Assembly: GCF_003014755.1 (NCBI RefSeq)
Contig: NZ_PYAW01000004.1
Span: 186,001 to 250,000, forward strand
Reading direction: 5' to 3'
Origin: Chitinophaga niastensis
GTDB taxonomy: Bacteria > Bacteroidota > Bacteroidia > Chitinophagales > Chitinophagaceae
DNA length: 64,000 bases
In this document: positions 9,394 to 18,711 of the stretch, piece by piece
Layout: each line of letters starts with the position of its first letter
Numbering within the stretch: the first letter of the stretch is position 1
Position numbers and translations under genes: made by a program
Notes under the pieces: model-generated
Databases searched by the model: none
What the model saw: the letters and a program-made list of their open reading frames with translations, nothing else
Told to the model about the DNA's origin: nothing

Positions 9394-10302
9394 CTATTGC
9401 AGTTCCTCCATCGGAACGGCTTGTCTTACCTGGTTCAGTTTGTTGGTTGCTTTTAATTTTGCCGGAATAGGGCGTATTTCCCAAACGATCCCAAATAATC
9501 CCAGGGTTTTGATCACGTAATAGGTAATATCTATTTCCCACCAGTAAAAGCCTTGACGGGCGGCACTTTGATAGTAGTGGTGGTTATTATGCCAGCCTTC
9601 ACCCAGTGTAATCAGCGCAAGAATAGCACTGTTGCGGGATTCATCGCCGGTATGATAACGTTTGTTACCAATTTTGTGCATCAGGGAATTGATGGTAAAG
9701 GTACCATGGTACAGCAGTACTGTACTCAGGAAGAACCCGATTAATACAGTGGATAAGCCGGCTGTCCAATCGAACCAACCAGTACCATTGACCTTATTAC
9801 CTAAAAAATATACTGCTACCATTAATACCAGTGCAGGTACCATATGATATTTATTCAGCCAGAAAAGTTCTTTGGCTTTATGGTCCTTGATCAGGTCAAA
9901 ACGGGTAGGCTTATATTCCGGGCCCATGATCCAGCCGATATGTGCATACCAGAAGCCGTAAACGTTGGCAGAGTGCGGATCTTCAGGTGTGTCGCTATGT
10001 TTATGGTGAATACGGTGATTGGCAGACCACCACAGTGCTCCTTTCTGTAAGCTGCTCTGCGCGCCACCTGCCAGGATAAACTGGAAGAACCGCGAGGTTT
10101 TAAACGCACGATGCGAGAAATAACGATGATATCCGGCCGTTACAAAAAACATACGGACCACATACAATACACCGCATAAAATCCAGTCAAATGCTGTAGT
10201 GCCTGTAAAAAATGCCAGTAGGGGCACAGCGTGTATGCCCAGGAAGTCTACTTGATGCCACCAGTTTGGTGGTACTCTGTCTTGCTTTATCGCCTTATTC
10301 AT
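9394..10302 (-). CDS. Membrane fatty-acid (acyl-CoA type) desaturase
   Basis: 302 aa with four or so hydrophobic helices and the three histidine boxes of integral-membrane di-iron desaturases: HRYFSH at 59-64, HRIHH at 96-100 and HNNHH near 230. It resembles the stearoyl-CoA delta-9 desaturase family (PF00487) and should introduce a cis double bond into saturated acyl chains using O2. The start at 10302 lies 4 nt downstream of a Bacteroidota-type -7 box, which suggests a leaderless mRNA. The 116-nt gap to the next gene holds no recognisable feature. Confidence 0.9.
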   Translation of the reverse strand: MNKAIKQDRVPPNWWHQVDFLGIHAVPLLAFFTGTTAFDWILCGVLYVVRMFFVTAGYHRYFSHRAFKTSRFFQFILAGGAQSSLQKGALWWSANHRIHHKHSDTPEDPHSANVYGFWYAHIGWIMGPEYKPTRFDLIKDHKAKELFWLNKYHMVPALVLMVAVYFLGNKVNGTGWFDWTAGLSTVLIGFFLSTVLLYHGTFTINSLMHKIGNKRYHTGDESRNSAILALITLGEGWHNNHHYYQSAARQGFYWWEIDITYYVIKTLGLFGIVWEIRPIPAKLKATNKLNQVRQAVPMEELQ

Positions 10303-10306
10303 TCCA

Positions 10307-10350
10307 CAAAGATAATTTCCGTCGTTAGGTAAATCTATGATTTAAATCAT
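10307..10350 (-). promoter_or_regulatory. Desaturase promoter -7 box and 14-bp perfect palindromic operator
   Basis: On the minus strand TATCTTTG (10307-10314) matches the Bacteroidota -7 consensus TAnnTTTG and lies 4 nt before the desaturase ATG. Upstream at 10337-10350 is a perfect 14-bp palindrome containing TGAT-N4-ATCA, the half-site arrangement of FNR/CRP-family regulators. It sits where the -33 element would be. No good TTTG -33 box is present, consistent with activator dependence. The regulator is inferred only from the site pattern. Confidence 0.5.
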
Positions 10351-10469
10351 TCTGCGCAAAGTTACTGCTTTTCACTGTTTTTTAATGGAGATGTTATGCC
10401 GAACTTTTTGTAATAGGATGTGTTAGGAAGAACGTAGTGTCATTATTTTATAACATTAAAGTAATTTTT

Positions 10470-11048
10470 ATGTCACAAATCATCTCTGCCATTCGTAATA
10501 ATGTGAAATACTGGTGGCTGTATCTGCTCAATGGGATTATTTTTCTGATAGCCGGATGTATCGTTTTCGCCAATCCTTTCAGCAGTTATGTATTGCTCAG
10601 TATCTTTTTTAGTGTCACTTTATTTGTGACAGGGATTTTTGAAATTGCTTTCGCTGTCAGCAATCGTAGCGGTACTTACGGATGGGGATGGGCATTGGTT
10701 TCAGGAATCATTGATGTGGTTATCGGGTTTATCCTGATCCTTTATCCCGCTGTAAGTATGGCGGTGATTCCATTATTCCTGGCCTTCTGGTTTATGTTTA
10801 AAGGCATTAGCCTGATCGGTTTTTCCATTCAGCTGCAAACAGATAAAATACCTGGCTGGGGCTGGCTGTTAGTAGGGGGTATCGGATTAATTATTATCGC
10901 TATTTTTATTCTTGATAATCCCGCCCTTGGAGTGGTTGCAGTATTGGGTTTGGTGGCCGCCGCATTTTGGGGCACCGGTATTCTCAGTATAATTTTCTCC
11001 TTCCGCCTCAAACATGTGAAGAATGAGATGAAAGCACTGATGCCATAA
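10470..11048 (+). CDS. HdeD-family membrane protein
   Basis: 192 aa from the ATG at 10470. An in-frame GTG 33 nt upstream would add a short tail and is less likely. Six hydrophobic segments alternate with short loops, with internal repetition of Gly-Trp-rich turns (YGWGWALVSGIIDVV, PGWGWLLVGGIGLI) as in the HdeD/DUF308 family. E. coli HdeD contributes to acid resistance at high cell density; the role here is unknown. The gene appears to be monocistronic. Confidence 0.85.
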   Translation: MSQIISAIRNNVKYWWLYLLNGIIFLIAGCIVFANPFSSYVLLSIFFSVTLFVTGIFEIAFAVSNRSGTYGWGWALVSGIIDVVIGFILILYPAVSMAVIPLFLAFWFMFKGISLIGFSIQLQTDKIPGWGWLLVGGIGLIIIAIFILDNPALGVVAVLGLVAAAFWGTGILSIIFSFRLKHVKNEMKALMP

Positions 11049-11237
11049 CTATTTGCCCTGGATTTTTTCCTGTTTAACAGGGCGCAAATATAAAAGCTAA
11101 TGTCCGGGCTAACGGATAAGTATATATGAAAAGGATATTGATTTTAGACAACCAATCTGCCTATAATGGCTTTATGTTTTCCGCTTCAGGCTTTCTGCTT
11201 TTTATGTATATTAGGGCCTTCAAAATCTAATCGCTAG

Positions 11238-13850
11238 ATGAAACTCAACAAAATCTACCCTATCGCGACCTTGCTACTATGTGGCCTGGTAAAGCAGGGG
11301 ATGGCCCAAACTGCGTCAAAGTACGACCAGCACGAGGCTTTCGCCCCCTTGTTTTATCCTGCTCCGGGTAACGAATATCGCAGTGCCGGCGGCCAACCCG
11401 GACCTAAATACTGGCAGAACGCTGCTGATTACAAATTGAATGTTGCACTGGATACCGCGCAACACCGCATCAGTGGATCTGTGGTGATCACGTACAAAAA
11501 CAACAGCCCGGACCAGTTGCCATTTGTATGGTTGCAGCTGGACCAGAACATTTACCGCGAAGATTCCCGTGGTACCGCAACAGTGGCTGCTACCGGTGAT
11601 CGTTTTGCAAACCGCAATTTTTCCAAAGGTTTTGAGTTAAAGTCGGTAAGCCTGATCAGCAACGGTAAAACTATCGCCGCCAATTACCTGGTGAACGATA
11701 CCCGTATGCAGATTAAACTGGCGGATGCGATGAAGACCGGCACCTCGGTGCAGATCAAAATAGACTACACTTATACAGTTCCGGAATATGGCACCGACCG
11801 CACCGGTCGTTTACATACCCGCAACGGATGGATATACGAAATTGCACAATGGTACCCACGTATGGCGGTGTATGATGATGTGCTGGGATGGAATAATATC
11901 CCTTACCTCGGTGCATCCGAATTTTACCTGGAATACGGCAACTTCGATTATAACATTACGGCGCCTGCCAACATGCTGCTCTACGGTTCCGGTGAACTGG
12001 TAAATGAAGCGCAGGTATTATCTCCTGCAGAAATAAGCAGACTGACCAAAGCACGCAACAGCGATAAAGCAGTTATTATCCGCGACAGCGCTGAAATCAA
12101 TAAGAGTGCTGCAAAAGGTAACCGTACCTGGCACTTTGTATGTAAAAACTCCCGTGATGTGGCCTGGGCAGCTTCCGGCGCATTCATGTGGGATGCTGCG
12201 CGGATCAATCTTCCAGATGGAAAAAAATCACTCGCACAATCTTTATACCCCGTAGAAGTAGCAGGTCAGGGTGCATGGGGCAGGTCTACAGAGTTTGTGA
12301 AAGGTTGTATTGAACATTATTCCAAAGAATGGTTCGTATATACCTACCCGGTAGCTACCAACGTGGCAGGTATTGTAGGAGGAATGGAATATCCCGGTAT
12401 CGTGTTCTGTTCCTCGATGTCTACCAAAGGTGGGCTCTGGGGCGTTACCAGTCACGAGTTCGGGCATAACTGGTTCCCGATGGTGGTAGGCTCCAACGAA
12501 CGTAAATACGCCTGGATGGATGAAGGCTTCAACACATTCGTCAACGGACTGGCTAACCAGGCTTTTAATAAAGGCGAATTCAATTCTCCGCAAAGTGCAC
12601 AAAGAATGGCTCCCATGGCATTTTCCAGCGGGGCAGAAGCCATCATGAACACCCCGGATGTAATTGGCCTGAATTATAATGGCGTGGCAGCATACTTCAA
12701 ACCTGCTATGGGCCTTAATTTATTGCGCGACCATATCCTCGGACCAGAACGTTTTCAGTATGCCTTCCGTGAGTACATCAAACGCTGGGCATTTAAACAT
12801 CCTACTCCATGGGATTTTTTCCGTAGTATGGAAAACGCCGGAGGAGAAGACCTGAGCTGGTTCTGGCGCGGATGGTTCTTTAATAACTGGAAACTGGATC
12901 AGGGAATTAAGAATGTACAATATGTTAAAAATGATCCTGCACAAGGTGCATTGATCACCATTCAAAACCTGGAACAGCTGCCAATGCCGGTTGTTATAGC
13001 GGTTAAAGAAGAAAATGGTAAAACAGATACTGTTCGCTTACCGGTAGAGATCTGGCAGCGCGGCAATACCTGGACATTCCATTATCCTTCTACCAGCAAG
13101 TTGAATAAGGTGGTGATTGATCCCGATGGTAGTTTCCCTGATATCAATCCTGCTAATAATACCTGGAAAGCAGAAGCCGGTAAACCAGTTCCTGCCGGTA
13201 CCACAGCCGCAAGTGTATTAAATCAGTACCTCAATGCTATTGGTGGAACAGACAAACTGAATGCCGTAAAAGATTATTCTACGGAAGTGGAAGGAGATGC
13301 ACAGGGCACGCAGATATCGTTTAAACACAAATTTAAACGACCTGATAAAGTATGGATGGAAGTATTCATTCCGATCATCAAATTAATGGCGAGGAAACTG
13401 GTTATTAATGGTGATTCAGTAGTTGTTTTTCGCAGTGGCAAACAATTACCGCTCTCTGCAACCGACAAAGCATTAGAGAAAGATAAAAATCAACCGTTCC
13501 CTGAGCTGTATTTTAATACTCCGGCCAACAGCGTAAAGCTGGAACTGGCGCCGTTGACAGAAGATATAAATGAAGTGCAAACTTATGTGGTGAGTATAGC
13601 TACACCTGCTGGTGCATTGTTCCGTAACTATTATGATACTAAAACCGGTTTAAAAGTCCGTTCCGTATCGTTAGTAGGACAGGAAGGTGCTGGCGGACAG
13701 GAAGCAGTAACTGATTATGCTGATTACCGCGATGTAAACGGTATAAAGGTGCCGTTTAAACTTAAAACTACTGCCGGTGGTTTTGATACAAATATGAAAG
13801 TGATAAAAGCAGAAATGAATACCGGGTTAAGTGACGATATTTTTAAATGA
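11238..13850 (+). CDS. Secreted M1-family zinc metallopeptidase
   Basis: 870 aa with a signal peptide (IATLLLCGLVKQGMAQ). The gluzincin motif HEFGH is at 406-410, and the third zinc ligand Glu429 follows 18 residues after the last His, exactly as in M1 aminopeptidases. The exopeptidase GGMEYPG motif (GxMEN-like) is near 377. An N-terminal beta-saddle and an extra C-terminal domain of ~200 residues (from about 660) frame the catalytic core. It probably acts in the periplasm or at the surface, trimming peptides. The gene stands alone and ends before a bidirectional hairpin terminator. Confidence 0.92.
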   Translation: MKLNKIYPIATLLLCGLVKQGMAQTASKYDQHEAFAPLFYPAPGNEYRSAGGQPGPKYWQNAADYKLNVALDTAQHRISGSVVITYKNNSPDQLPFVWLQLDQNIYREDSRGTATVAATGDRFANRNFSKGFELKSVSLISNGKTIAANYLVNDTRMQIKLADAMKTGTSVQIKIDYTYTVPEYGTDRTGRLHTRNGWIYEIAQWYPRMAVYDDVLGWNNIPYLGASEFYLEYGNFDYNITAPANMLLYGSGELVNEAQVLSPAEISRLTKARNSDKAVIIRDSAEINKSAAKGNRTWHFVCKNSRDVAWAASGAFMWDAARINLPDGKKSLAQSLYPVEVAGQGAWGRSTEFVKGCIEHYSKEWFVYTYPVATNVAGIVGGMEYPGIVFCSSMSTKGGLWGVTSHEFGHNWFPMVVGSNERKYAWMDEGFNTFVNGLANQAFNKGEFNSPQSAQRMAPMAFSSGAEAIMNTPDVIGLNYNGVAAYFKPAMGLNLLRDHILGPERFQYAFREYIKRWAFKHPTPWDFFRSMENAGGEDLSWFWRGWFFNNWKLDQGIKNVQYVKNDPAQGALITIQNLEQLPMPVVIAVKEENGKTDTVRLPVEIWQRGNTWTFHYPSTSKLNKVVIDPDGSFPDINPANNTWKAEAGKPVPAGTTAASVLNQYLNAIGGTDKLNAVKDYSTEVEGDAQGTQISFKHKFKRPDKVWMEVFIPIIKLMARKLVINGDSVVVFRSGKQLPLSATDKALEKDKNQPFPELYFNTPANSVKLELAPLTEDINEVQTYVVSIATPAGALFRNYYDTKTGLKVRSVSLVGQEGAGGQEAVTDYADYRDVNGIKVPFKLKTTAGGFDTNMKVIKAEMNTGLSDDIFK

Positions 13851-13865
13851 TAGATAAAATGTAGC

Positions 13866-13905
13866 AGCATCTTCAGTGATAATTATTCACTGGAGATGCT
13901 TTTTT
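13866..13905. terminator. Bidirectional intrinsic terminator
   Basis: AGCATCTTCAGTGA and a near-perfect complementary arm ending GAGATGCT form a ~15-bp stem (13866-13900) followed on the plus strand by a run of five Ts. It lies between the convergent M1 peptidase and cobB and overlaps the cobB stop. Confidence 0.8.
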
Positions 13906-15199
13906 ATATACCCAATACTTTTTTTAATCCCTTCACATTATCTCCAAAATAAAAATGCAGATAGCTGGCTAAAATATTATCTGTCTTAAACACAGGTGTA
14001 GCAAGCACTTCATCCCTTGCATTTAAAACACGTATACCCGATCCCGTTAGGGCTGTGTTTTTTTCGTATTGAGAATAATGAAATTCATGACCTTTCAGTA
14101 ATACATCATCAATAAATACCTGCCGGTATCCCAGCGATAATTTTTTCTGCAGCATACTGGTGTGCACGGGCAATAAGTTAGCCATGGGAAAAATTGTTCC
14201 GCTTTCATCCGTGATAGCTGTACCAAGATACATCATGCCACCACATTCCGCCAGTATTTTGCCTTTATAGTGTTGTAGTTGCTGCAATAATGATGTGTTA
14301 GCGGCCAATGCCGGTAAATGTAATTCCGGATAACCACCCGGAAAATATAGCAGATCAGCCGCCGGAAGTACAGTGTCCTTTAATGGGCTGAAATACTGTA
14401 TACTGCCCAGTTGCGATAATACGTTGATGTTCTCTTTGTAAACAAAATTAAATGCCTCATCCTGTGCAATAGCAATGCGCAAATCACCTGCAGGGCTGGC
14501 AGGGGATCTTGTATATACCGGAGCTGCGCGCTTAGTCAGTTCCAGTAATTCATCTACGTTTATATATTTTTCGAGATGATCGGCAGCATTATTGATAATA
14601 CTGTTATAATCTGTTTCAGCAGAAATATGTAAGCCTAAATGACGGGAAGGAATTTTTATCTGCTCCTGCTCAGGTAAATAACCAAGCGCCGTAATACCTA
14701 CGTCTGCAGCGGCTTCCTGCAAAATGCGGTAATGAGTGGGTGTGTTCACAAAATTAAAGATCACACCGGCTATAGTGAGGCCCGCATAAAAATGTTTATA
14801 GCCATATAACAAGGCTGCGGCAGAATAAGCCATGGCTTTGGCATTAACTACCAGTATCACCGGCACATCAAGAAACACCGACAGCTCCGCACTGCTGCCC
14901 TGCATTTTGTTGGCCCCGTCAAAGAGCCCCATAACACCTTCTATAATGCTTATAGCTGCGCCATCAGTATATTTTGCATATAGTTCACGCACGTGCGCAT
15001 CGGGCATCATATACCTGTCGAGATTGATACTTTCATTGCCGGCAGCCAGCGTATGGTGTTTGGGGTCCAGGTAATCCGGCCCGCATTTGAAAGGCTGTAC
15101 CCGTAAACCTTTGCGCTGCAGGGATCTCAGCACGGCCAGCGTGACGGTGGTTTTACCTGCACCACTATGCGGTGCTGCTATCAAAAATTGTGACTTCAT
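13904..15199 (-). CDS. cobB: Cobyrinate a,c-diamide synthase
   Basis: 431 aa from the ATG at 15199. The open frame extends further upstream, but that part overlaps cobQ and the divergent promoter and lacks family similarity. The N-terminal ATPase domain starts IAAPHSGAGKTT (P-loop) and contains FKCGPDYLDP. The C-terminal class-I glutamine amidotransferase domain has PGGYPELH and the nucleophile Cys in ECGGMMYLG. CobB/CbiA converts the a and c acetate side chains of cobyrinate to amides using Gln and ATP. It is transcribed away from cobQ with 78 nt between the start codons. Confidence 0.93.
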   Translation of the reverse strand: MKSQFLIAAPHSGAGKTTVTLAVLRSLQRKGLRVQPFKCGPDYLDPKHHTLAAGNESINLDRYMMPDAHVRELYAKYTDGAAISIIEGVMGLFDGANKMQGSSAELSVFLDVPVILVVNAKAMAYSAAALLYGYKHFYAGLTIAGVIFNFVNTPTHYRILQEAAADVGITALGYLPEQEQIKIPSRHLGLHISAETDYNSIINNAADHLEKYINVDELLELTKRAAPVYTRSPASPAGDLRIAIAQDEAFNFVYKENINVLSQLGSIQYFSPLKDTVLPAADLLYFPGGYPELHLPALAANTSLLQQLQHYKGKILAECGGMMYLGTAITDESGTIFPMANLLPVHTSMLQKKLSLGYRQVFIDDVLLKGHEFHYSQYEKNTALTGSGIRVLNARDEVLATPVFKTDNILASYLHFYFGDNVKGLKKVLGI

Positions 15200-15277
15200 G
15201 CGGAGCAAAGATAAGTGGATGAAATATTCTTTTGTGAAAGTTAAATATCTTCGTTCCCACTTAAAGACAAAACACCC
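15200..15277. promoter_or_regulatory. Divergent cobB/cobQ promoter region
   Basis: On the minus strand TATCTTTG (15206-15213) fits TAnnTTTG and ends 6 nt before the cobB ATG, so cobB mRNA may be nearly leaderless. On the plus strand TATCTTCG (15246-15253) is a one-mismatch -7 box 24 nt before the cobQ ATG. No B12 riboswitch is visible in this short space, so this half of the B12 cluster is not directly under the riboswitch at 22.1 kb. Confidence 0.5.
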
Positions 15278-16747
15278 ATGAAACAACTGCGGCCGATTAT
15301 GTTTGTAGGTACTGCCTCCGATGTAGGCAAGAGTGTGATCACTGCCGGATTCTGTCGCATTTTCAAACAGGATGGTTATACACCCGCTCCTTTTAAGGCA
15401 CAGAATATGTCGCTTAACAGCTACGCTACGCCCGATGGACTGGAAATAGGCCGTGCACAGGCCGTGCAGGCGGAAGCCGCCGGAGTACCTTGTCATACAG
15501 ATATGAACCCGGTGCTGCTGAAACCTACCAACGATAAAAGTTCTCAGCTGGTGCTGCACGGTAAACCTGCAGGCAACCAATCAGCCTGGGAATATTTCAT
15601 GCAGAACGATAAACGGGAGTTATTTGAAGAAGTGAAAAAATCTTTCGATCGCCTGTCGGTACAATACAATCCTGTGGTGATGGAAGGGGCGGGGAGCATC
15701 TCCGAACTTAATCTCCGTCACCGCGATATCACCAACATGCGCATTGCGTTGCACGCTGATGCTGCGGTATACCTCATTGCGGATATCGACCGTGGCGGCA
15801 TCTTCGGCAGTGTATATGGTACCATTGCCTTGCTGCCACCGGAAGAAAAAGCATTGATCAAAGGGATCATCATCAATAAATTCCGGGGCGACAGCCGTCT
15901 TTTTGAAGAAGGACGCAAACAGCTGGAATCCCTTACAGGCGTGCCTGTAACCGGTGTATTACCTTATTATCACGATATTCATATTGAAGAAGAGGACTCA
16001 GTGGCGTTGTCGCTCAAACATAAAAAACAAACGGCCGGTAAGGTGAATATTGCCGTAGTGCTGCTACGTCATATGTCTAATTTTACCGATTTTAATGCAT
16101 TGGAAAAAGATGAACGCGTAAATGTTTTTTATACAGATAATCCTGCAGAACTGGCCGCAGCAGATATTATCATCCTGCCCGGCAGTAAAAATACGATCGA
16201 CGATCTCATTGCTATCAAAAATAATGGCACCGCGCGTGCTATAACGGAAGCGCATAAACGGAATAAGGTAGTCATTGGAATTTGCGGCGGCTATCAGATG
16301 ATGGGAGAACGCATCTCTGATCCGCATGGGGTAGAAGGCCCGGTAGGCAGTCTGCCCGGCCTGGGTATTCTCCCGGTAACAACTGTGCTGGCTACGGAAA
16401 AGGTAACGCAGCAACGTAGTTTTCGTTATCAGCAACACGATAAGATATGTGAAGGCTATGAAATTCATATGGGCGATACCGTTAGTGACCAGCCATCTCC
16501 CCTCAATAAATTAAACAACGGGCTGGCAGATGGCTATTTCCTTAACAGCAAATGCTGGGGTACCTACCTCCACGGCATCCTGGATAATGATGTAGTGGTA
16601 AACGACCTGCTGGCACAATGTGGTAAATCCGCTGTGGTAAAGGATTTCGACTATCGCAGTTTCAAAGAGCAACAATATAATAAACTGGCAACACATATTC
16701 GTGAACATCTGGATGTTTCAGCTGTTTATAAAGCACTGGAATTATAA
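15278..16747 (+). CDS. cobQ: Cobyric acid synthase
   Basis: 489 aa, normal for CobQ/CbiP. The N-terminal dethiobiotin-synthetase-like ATPase domain starts MFVGTASDVGKSV and contains FKAQNMSLNSY and DIDRGGIFGS. The C-terminal glutamine amidotransferase domain has LPGSKNTIDDL and the catalytic Cys in GICGGYQMMG, with a terminal His in GTYLHGILD. It amidates side chains b, d, e and g of adenosylcobyrinate a,c-diamide. First gene of a plus-strand cobQ-cobD-cbiB operon. Confidence 0.95.
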   Translation: MKQLRPIMFVGTASDVGKSVITAGFCRIFKQDGYTPAPFKAQNMSLNSYATPDGLEIGRAQAVQAEAAGVPCHTDMNPVLLKPTNDKSSQLVLHGKPAGNQSAWEYFMQNDKRELFEEVKKSFDRLSVQYNPVVMEGAGSISELNLRHRDITNMRIALHADAAVYLIADIDRGGIFGSVYGTIALLPPEEKALIKGIIINKFRGDSRLFEEGRKQLESLTGVPVTGVLPYYHDIHIEEEDSVALSLKHKKQTAGKVNIAVVLLRHMSNFTDFNALEKDERVNVFYTDNPAELAAADIIILPGSKNTIDDLIAIKNNGTARAITEAHKRNKVVIGICGGYQMMGERISDPHGVEGPVGSLPGLGILPVTTVLATEKVTQQRSFRYQQHDKICEGYEIHMGDTVSDQPSPLNKLNNGLADGYFLNSKCWGTYLHGILDNDVVVNDLLAQCGKSAVVKDFDYRSFKEQQYNKLATHIREHLDVSAVYKALEL

Positions 16748-16759
16748 TATTATTGCATT

Positions 16760-17782
16760 ATGATACAAGGACACGGAGACGATGGCTATCTGTTTAATCA
16801 CCCCATCAAAGCAGATTTCAGCTCTAATGTATGGTACGGCGGGCTGCAGGAAGGACTGAAGGAACACCTGAAGGCCAAAGTAGGCGGCATAGATCACTAC
16901 CCCGATGCAGGCGCTGTAAAACTACAGGCGATGCTGGAGAAGGAGGCTGCTTTACCACCTGGCAGCATCATGGTCACCAATGGCGGCACGGAGGCCATTT
17001 ATCTGGTAGCGCAAGCCTTTACCGGTGCTACCACCACCGTGGTGGCGCCCACCTTTGCAGAGTATGCAGATGCAGGTAAATTGTACCGGCATCAGGTGCA
17101 ATACCTGCTGTGGGATAAGCTTACACCCGATATTCATTTCAGCACAGACCTGGTATTTATTTGTAATCCTAACAATCCAACAGGGCATACGCTGGATGAA
17201 CATGCCTTGCAGCAGTTGATCAATCATAATAAGCATACTGTATTCATCATTGACGAAGCTTATATACAGTTCACCCGCCATACAGGTAGCATGCTGCCGC
17301 ACCTGCACCGTTTACCCAATGTACTGGTGTTACGTTCGCTCACTAAAACATGCTGCATTCCCGGGCTGCGACTGGGTTACATCGCTGGCCGGAAACAACT
17401 GCTGGACCGTGTACGAATGTATAAAATGCCCTGGTCTGTTAATAGCCTCGCTTTGGAGGCCGGTTATTATATCATGGAGCACCAGGCTGCATTTAAGTTG
17501 CCCCTGGATGCCTTGCTGGCAGATACTTTCCTGCTATGGGAAAGCATAAAAAAGATGCCGGAGTTTGCAGTGTATCCTACACATACCCATTACCTGTTGT
17601 TTGAAACACTGACGGGTACTGCTGCAGGACTCAAAGCCTGGCTGGTAGAAAGATATGGCATTCTTATCCGGGATGCATCCAACTTTTACGGGCTGGAACA
17701 AGGCCACTGCCGCGTGGCTTGCCGCAATGCGGCAGACAATACTTTACTCACTACTGCTCTGCACCAATGGACCCTGCATTGA
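16760..17782 (+). CDS. cobD: L-threonine-O-3-phosphate decarboxylase-type PLP enzyme
   Basis: 340 aa fold-type I aminotransferase-like protein. It shows NGGTEAIYLVAQAF, CNPNNPTGHTL, IIDEAYIQF and the PLP-binding Lys in LRSLTKTCCIPGLRLGY. These motifs are shared with histidinol-phosphate aminotransferase. Its place between cobQ and cbiB points to CobD (Salmonella naming; CobC in Pseudomonas), which makes (R)-1-amino-2-propanol O-2-phosphate for the B12 nucleotide loop. It starts 12 nt after cobQ and overlaps cbiB by 16 nt. Confidence 0.87.
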   Translation: MIQGHGDDGYLFNHPIKADFSSNVWYGGLQEGLKEHLKAKVGGIDHYPDAGAVKLQAMLEKEAALPPGSIMVTNGGTEAIYLVAQAFTGATTTVVAPTFAEYADAGKLYRHQVQYLLWDKLTPDIHFSTDLVFICNPNNPTGHTLDEHALQQLINHNKHTVFIIDEAYIQFTRHTGSMLPHLHRLPNVLVLRSLTKTCCIPGLRLGYIAGRKQLLDRVRMYKMPWSVNSLALEAGYYIMEHQAAFKLPLDALLADTFLLWESIKKMPEFAVYPTHTHYLLFETLTGTAAGLKAWLVERYGILIRDASNFYGLEQGHCRVACRNAADNTLLTTALHQWTLH

Positions 17783-18711
17783 AATTCGTATTACCGTTAC
17801 TGTTAGGATATATCGCCGATCTTTTGTTGGGAGATCCGCGTAGCTGGCCGCACCCGGTAAAGGGCTACGGGCACCTCATTCATTACGGCACGCAATGGCT
17901 TAACAGGGGAACCGGGCGTTTCTGGAAAGGAGCAGCGCTGACTATTATTTTATGTACAGCAACATACTGTTTTTTTTATTTTATACAGAGATGGCTATGG
18001 CAGTGGCAGCCGGCTTATTATGCCTTCAGCACGATATTCGTTTTCTTTGCACTGGCCAACAAAAGCCTGCTACAGGAAGGACGGGAAGTTTTTGATACCC
18101 TGCATACACAAGGCCTGGAAGCTGGCCGTAAGCGGCTTTCATGGATAGTGGGGCGTGATACGTCACAATTGTCGCCAGACCAGATTCGCATTGCTGTCAT
18201 GGAGTCTATGTCTGAAAACCTTAGTGATGGCGTCATTGCACCACTCTTTTTTTATGCTATCCTCGGTTTACCAGGCATGATGCTGTATAAAATGGTCAAT
18301 ACCCTGGACTCTATGATTGGCTATAAAAATGAGCGCTACCTGTACTTTGGACGCTTTGCCGCAAGACTGGATGATGTGGCCAATTATATTCCCGCACGCA
18401 TCACGGCCTTACTGATGATTACCATTGCCGGCCGCCGCCGTGCCTGGCACTATGTGAAAAAATATGGACCGGCACATGCCAGCCCTAATTCGGGCTTCCC
18501 GGAAGCTGCACTGGCAGGCATTCTTGATTGTCGCTTTGGAGGACCTAATACTTATCACGGCAAGGTGGTGAACAAACCTTACATCGGAGAAAACGCGCGC
18601 CCTATTGCACATGAGGAATTTAAAAAGGTAACATTCATCAATCATGCGGTTACACTTGTGATGATCATACTGATTGTAATAATTAAATATTTTAGTGCTC
18701 CTGCTGCGTAG
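17767..18711 (+). CDS. cbiB: Adenosylcobinamide-phosphate synthase (membrane)
   Basis: 314 aa from the ATG at 17767. A longer frame from 17719 would overlap cobD by 64 nt and is not needed. The family signature GDPRSWPHPVKGYGHLI is near the N-terminus, with ESMSENLSDGVIAPLFFY, NTLDSMIGYKNERY and PNSGFPEAALAGIL further on. Several membrane helices, one at the C-terminus. CbiB joins aminopropanol phosphate (the CobD product) to adenosylcobyrate. Its 3' end overlaps the convergent histidine kinase gene by 20 nt. Confidence 0.94.
   Translation: MDPALKFVLPLLLGYIADLLLGDPRSWPHPVKGYGHLIHYGTQWLNRGTGRFWKGAALTIILCTATYCFFYFIQRWLWQWQPAYYAFSTIFVFFALANKSLLQEGREVFDTLHTQGLEAGRKRLSWIVGRDTSQLSPDQIRIAVMESMSENLSDGVIAPLFFYAILGLPGMMLYKMVNTLDSMIGYKNERYLYFGRFAARLDDVANYIPARITALLMITIAGRRRAWHYVKKYGPAHASPNSGFPEAALAGILDCRFGGPNTYHGKVVNKPYIGENARPIAHEEFKKVTFINHAVTLVMIILIVIIKYFSAPAA

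Noticed and set aside
15200..15580. Longer cobB start giving a 558-aa protein
   Set aside because: The extra 127 residues lie antisense to cobQ and over the divergent promoter, and lack family similarity. The ATG at 15199 gives the normal N-terminus before the P-loop.
17719..17766. Upstream start of cbiB
   Set aside because: It would increase the overlap with cobD to 64 nt. The ATG at 17767 gives the expected CbiB N-terminus.
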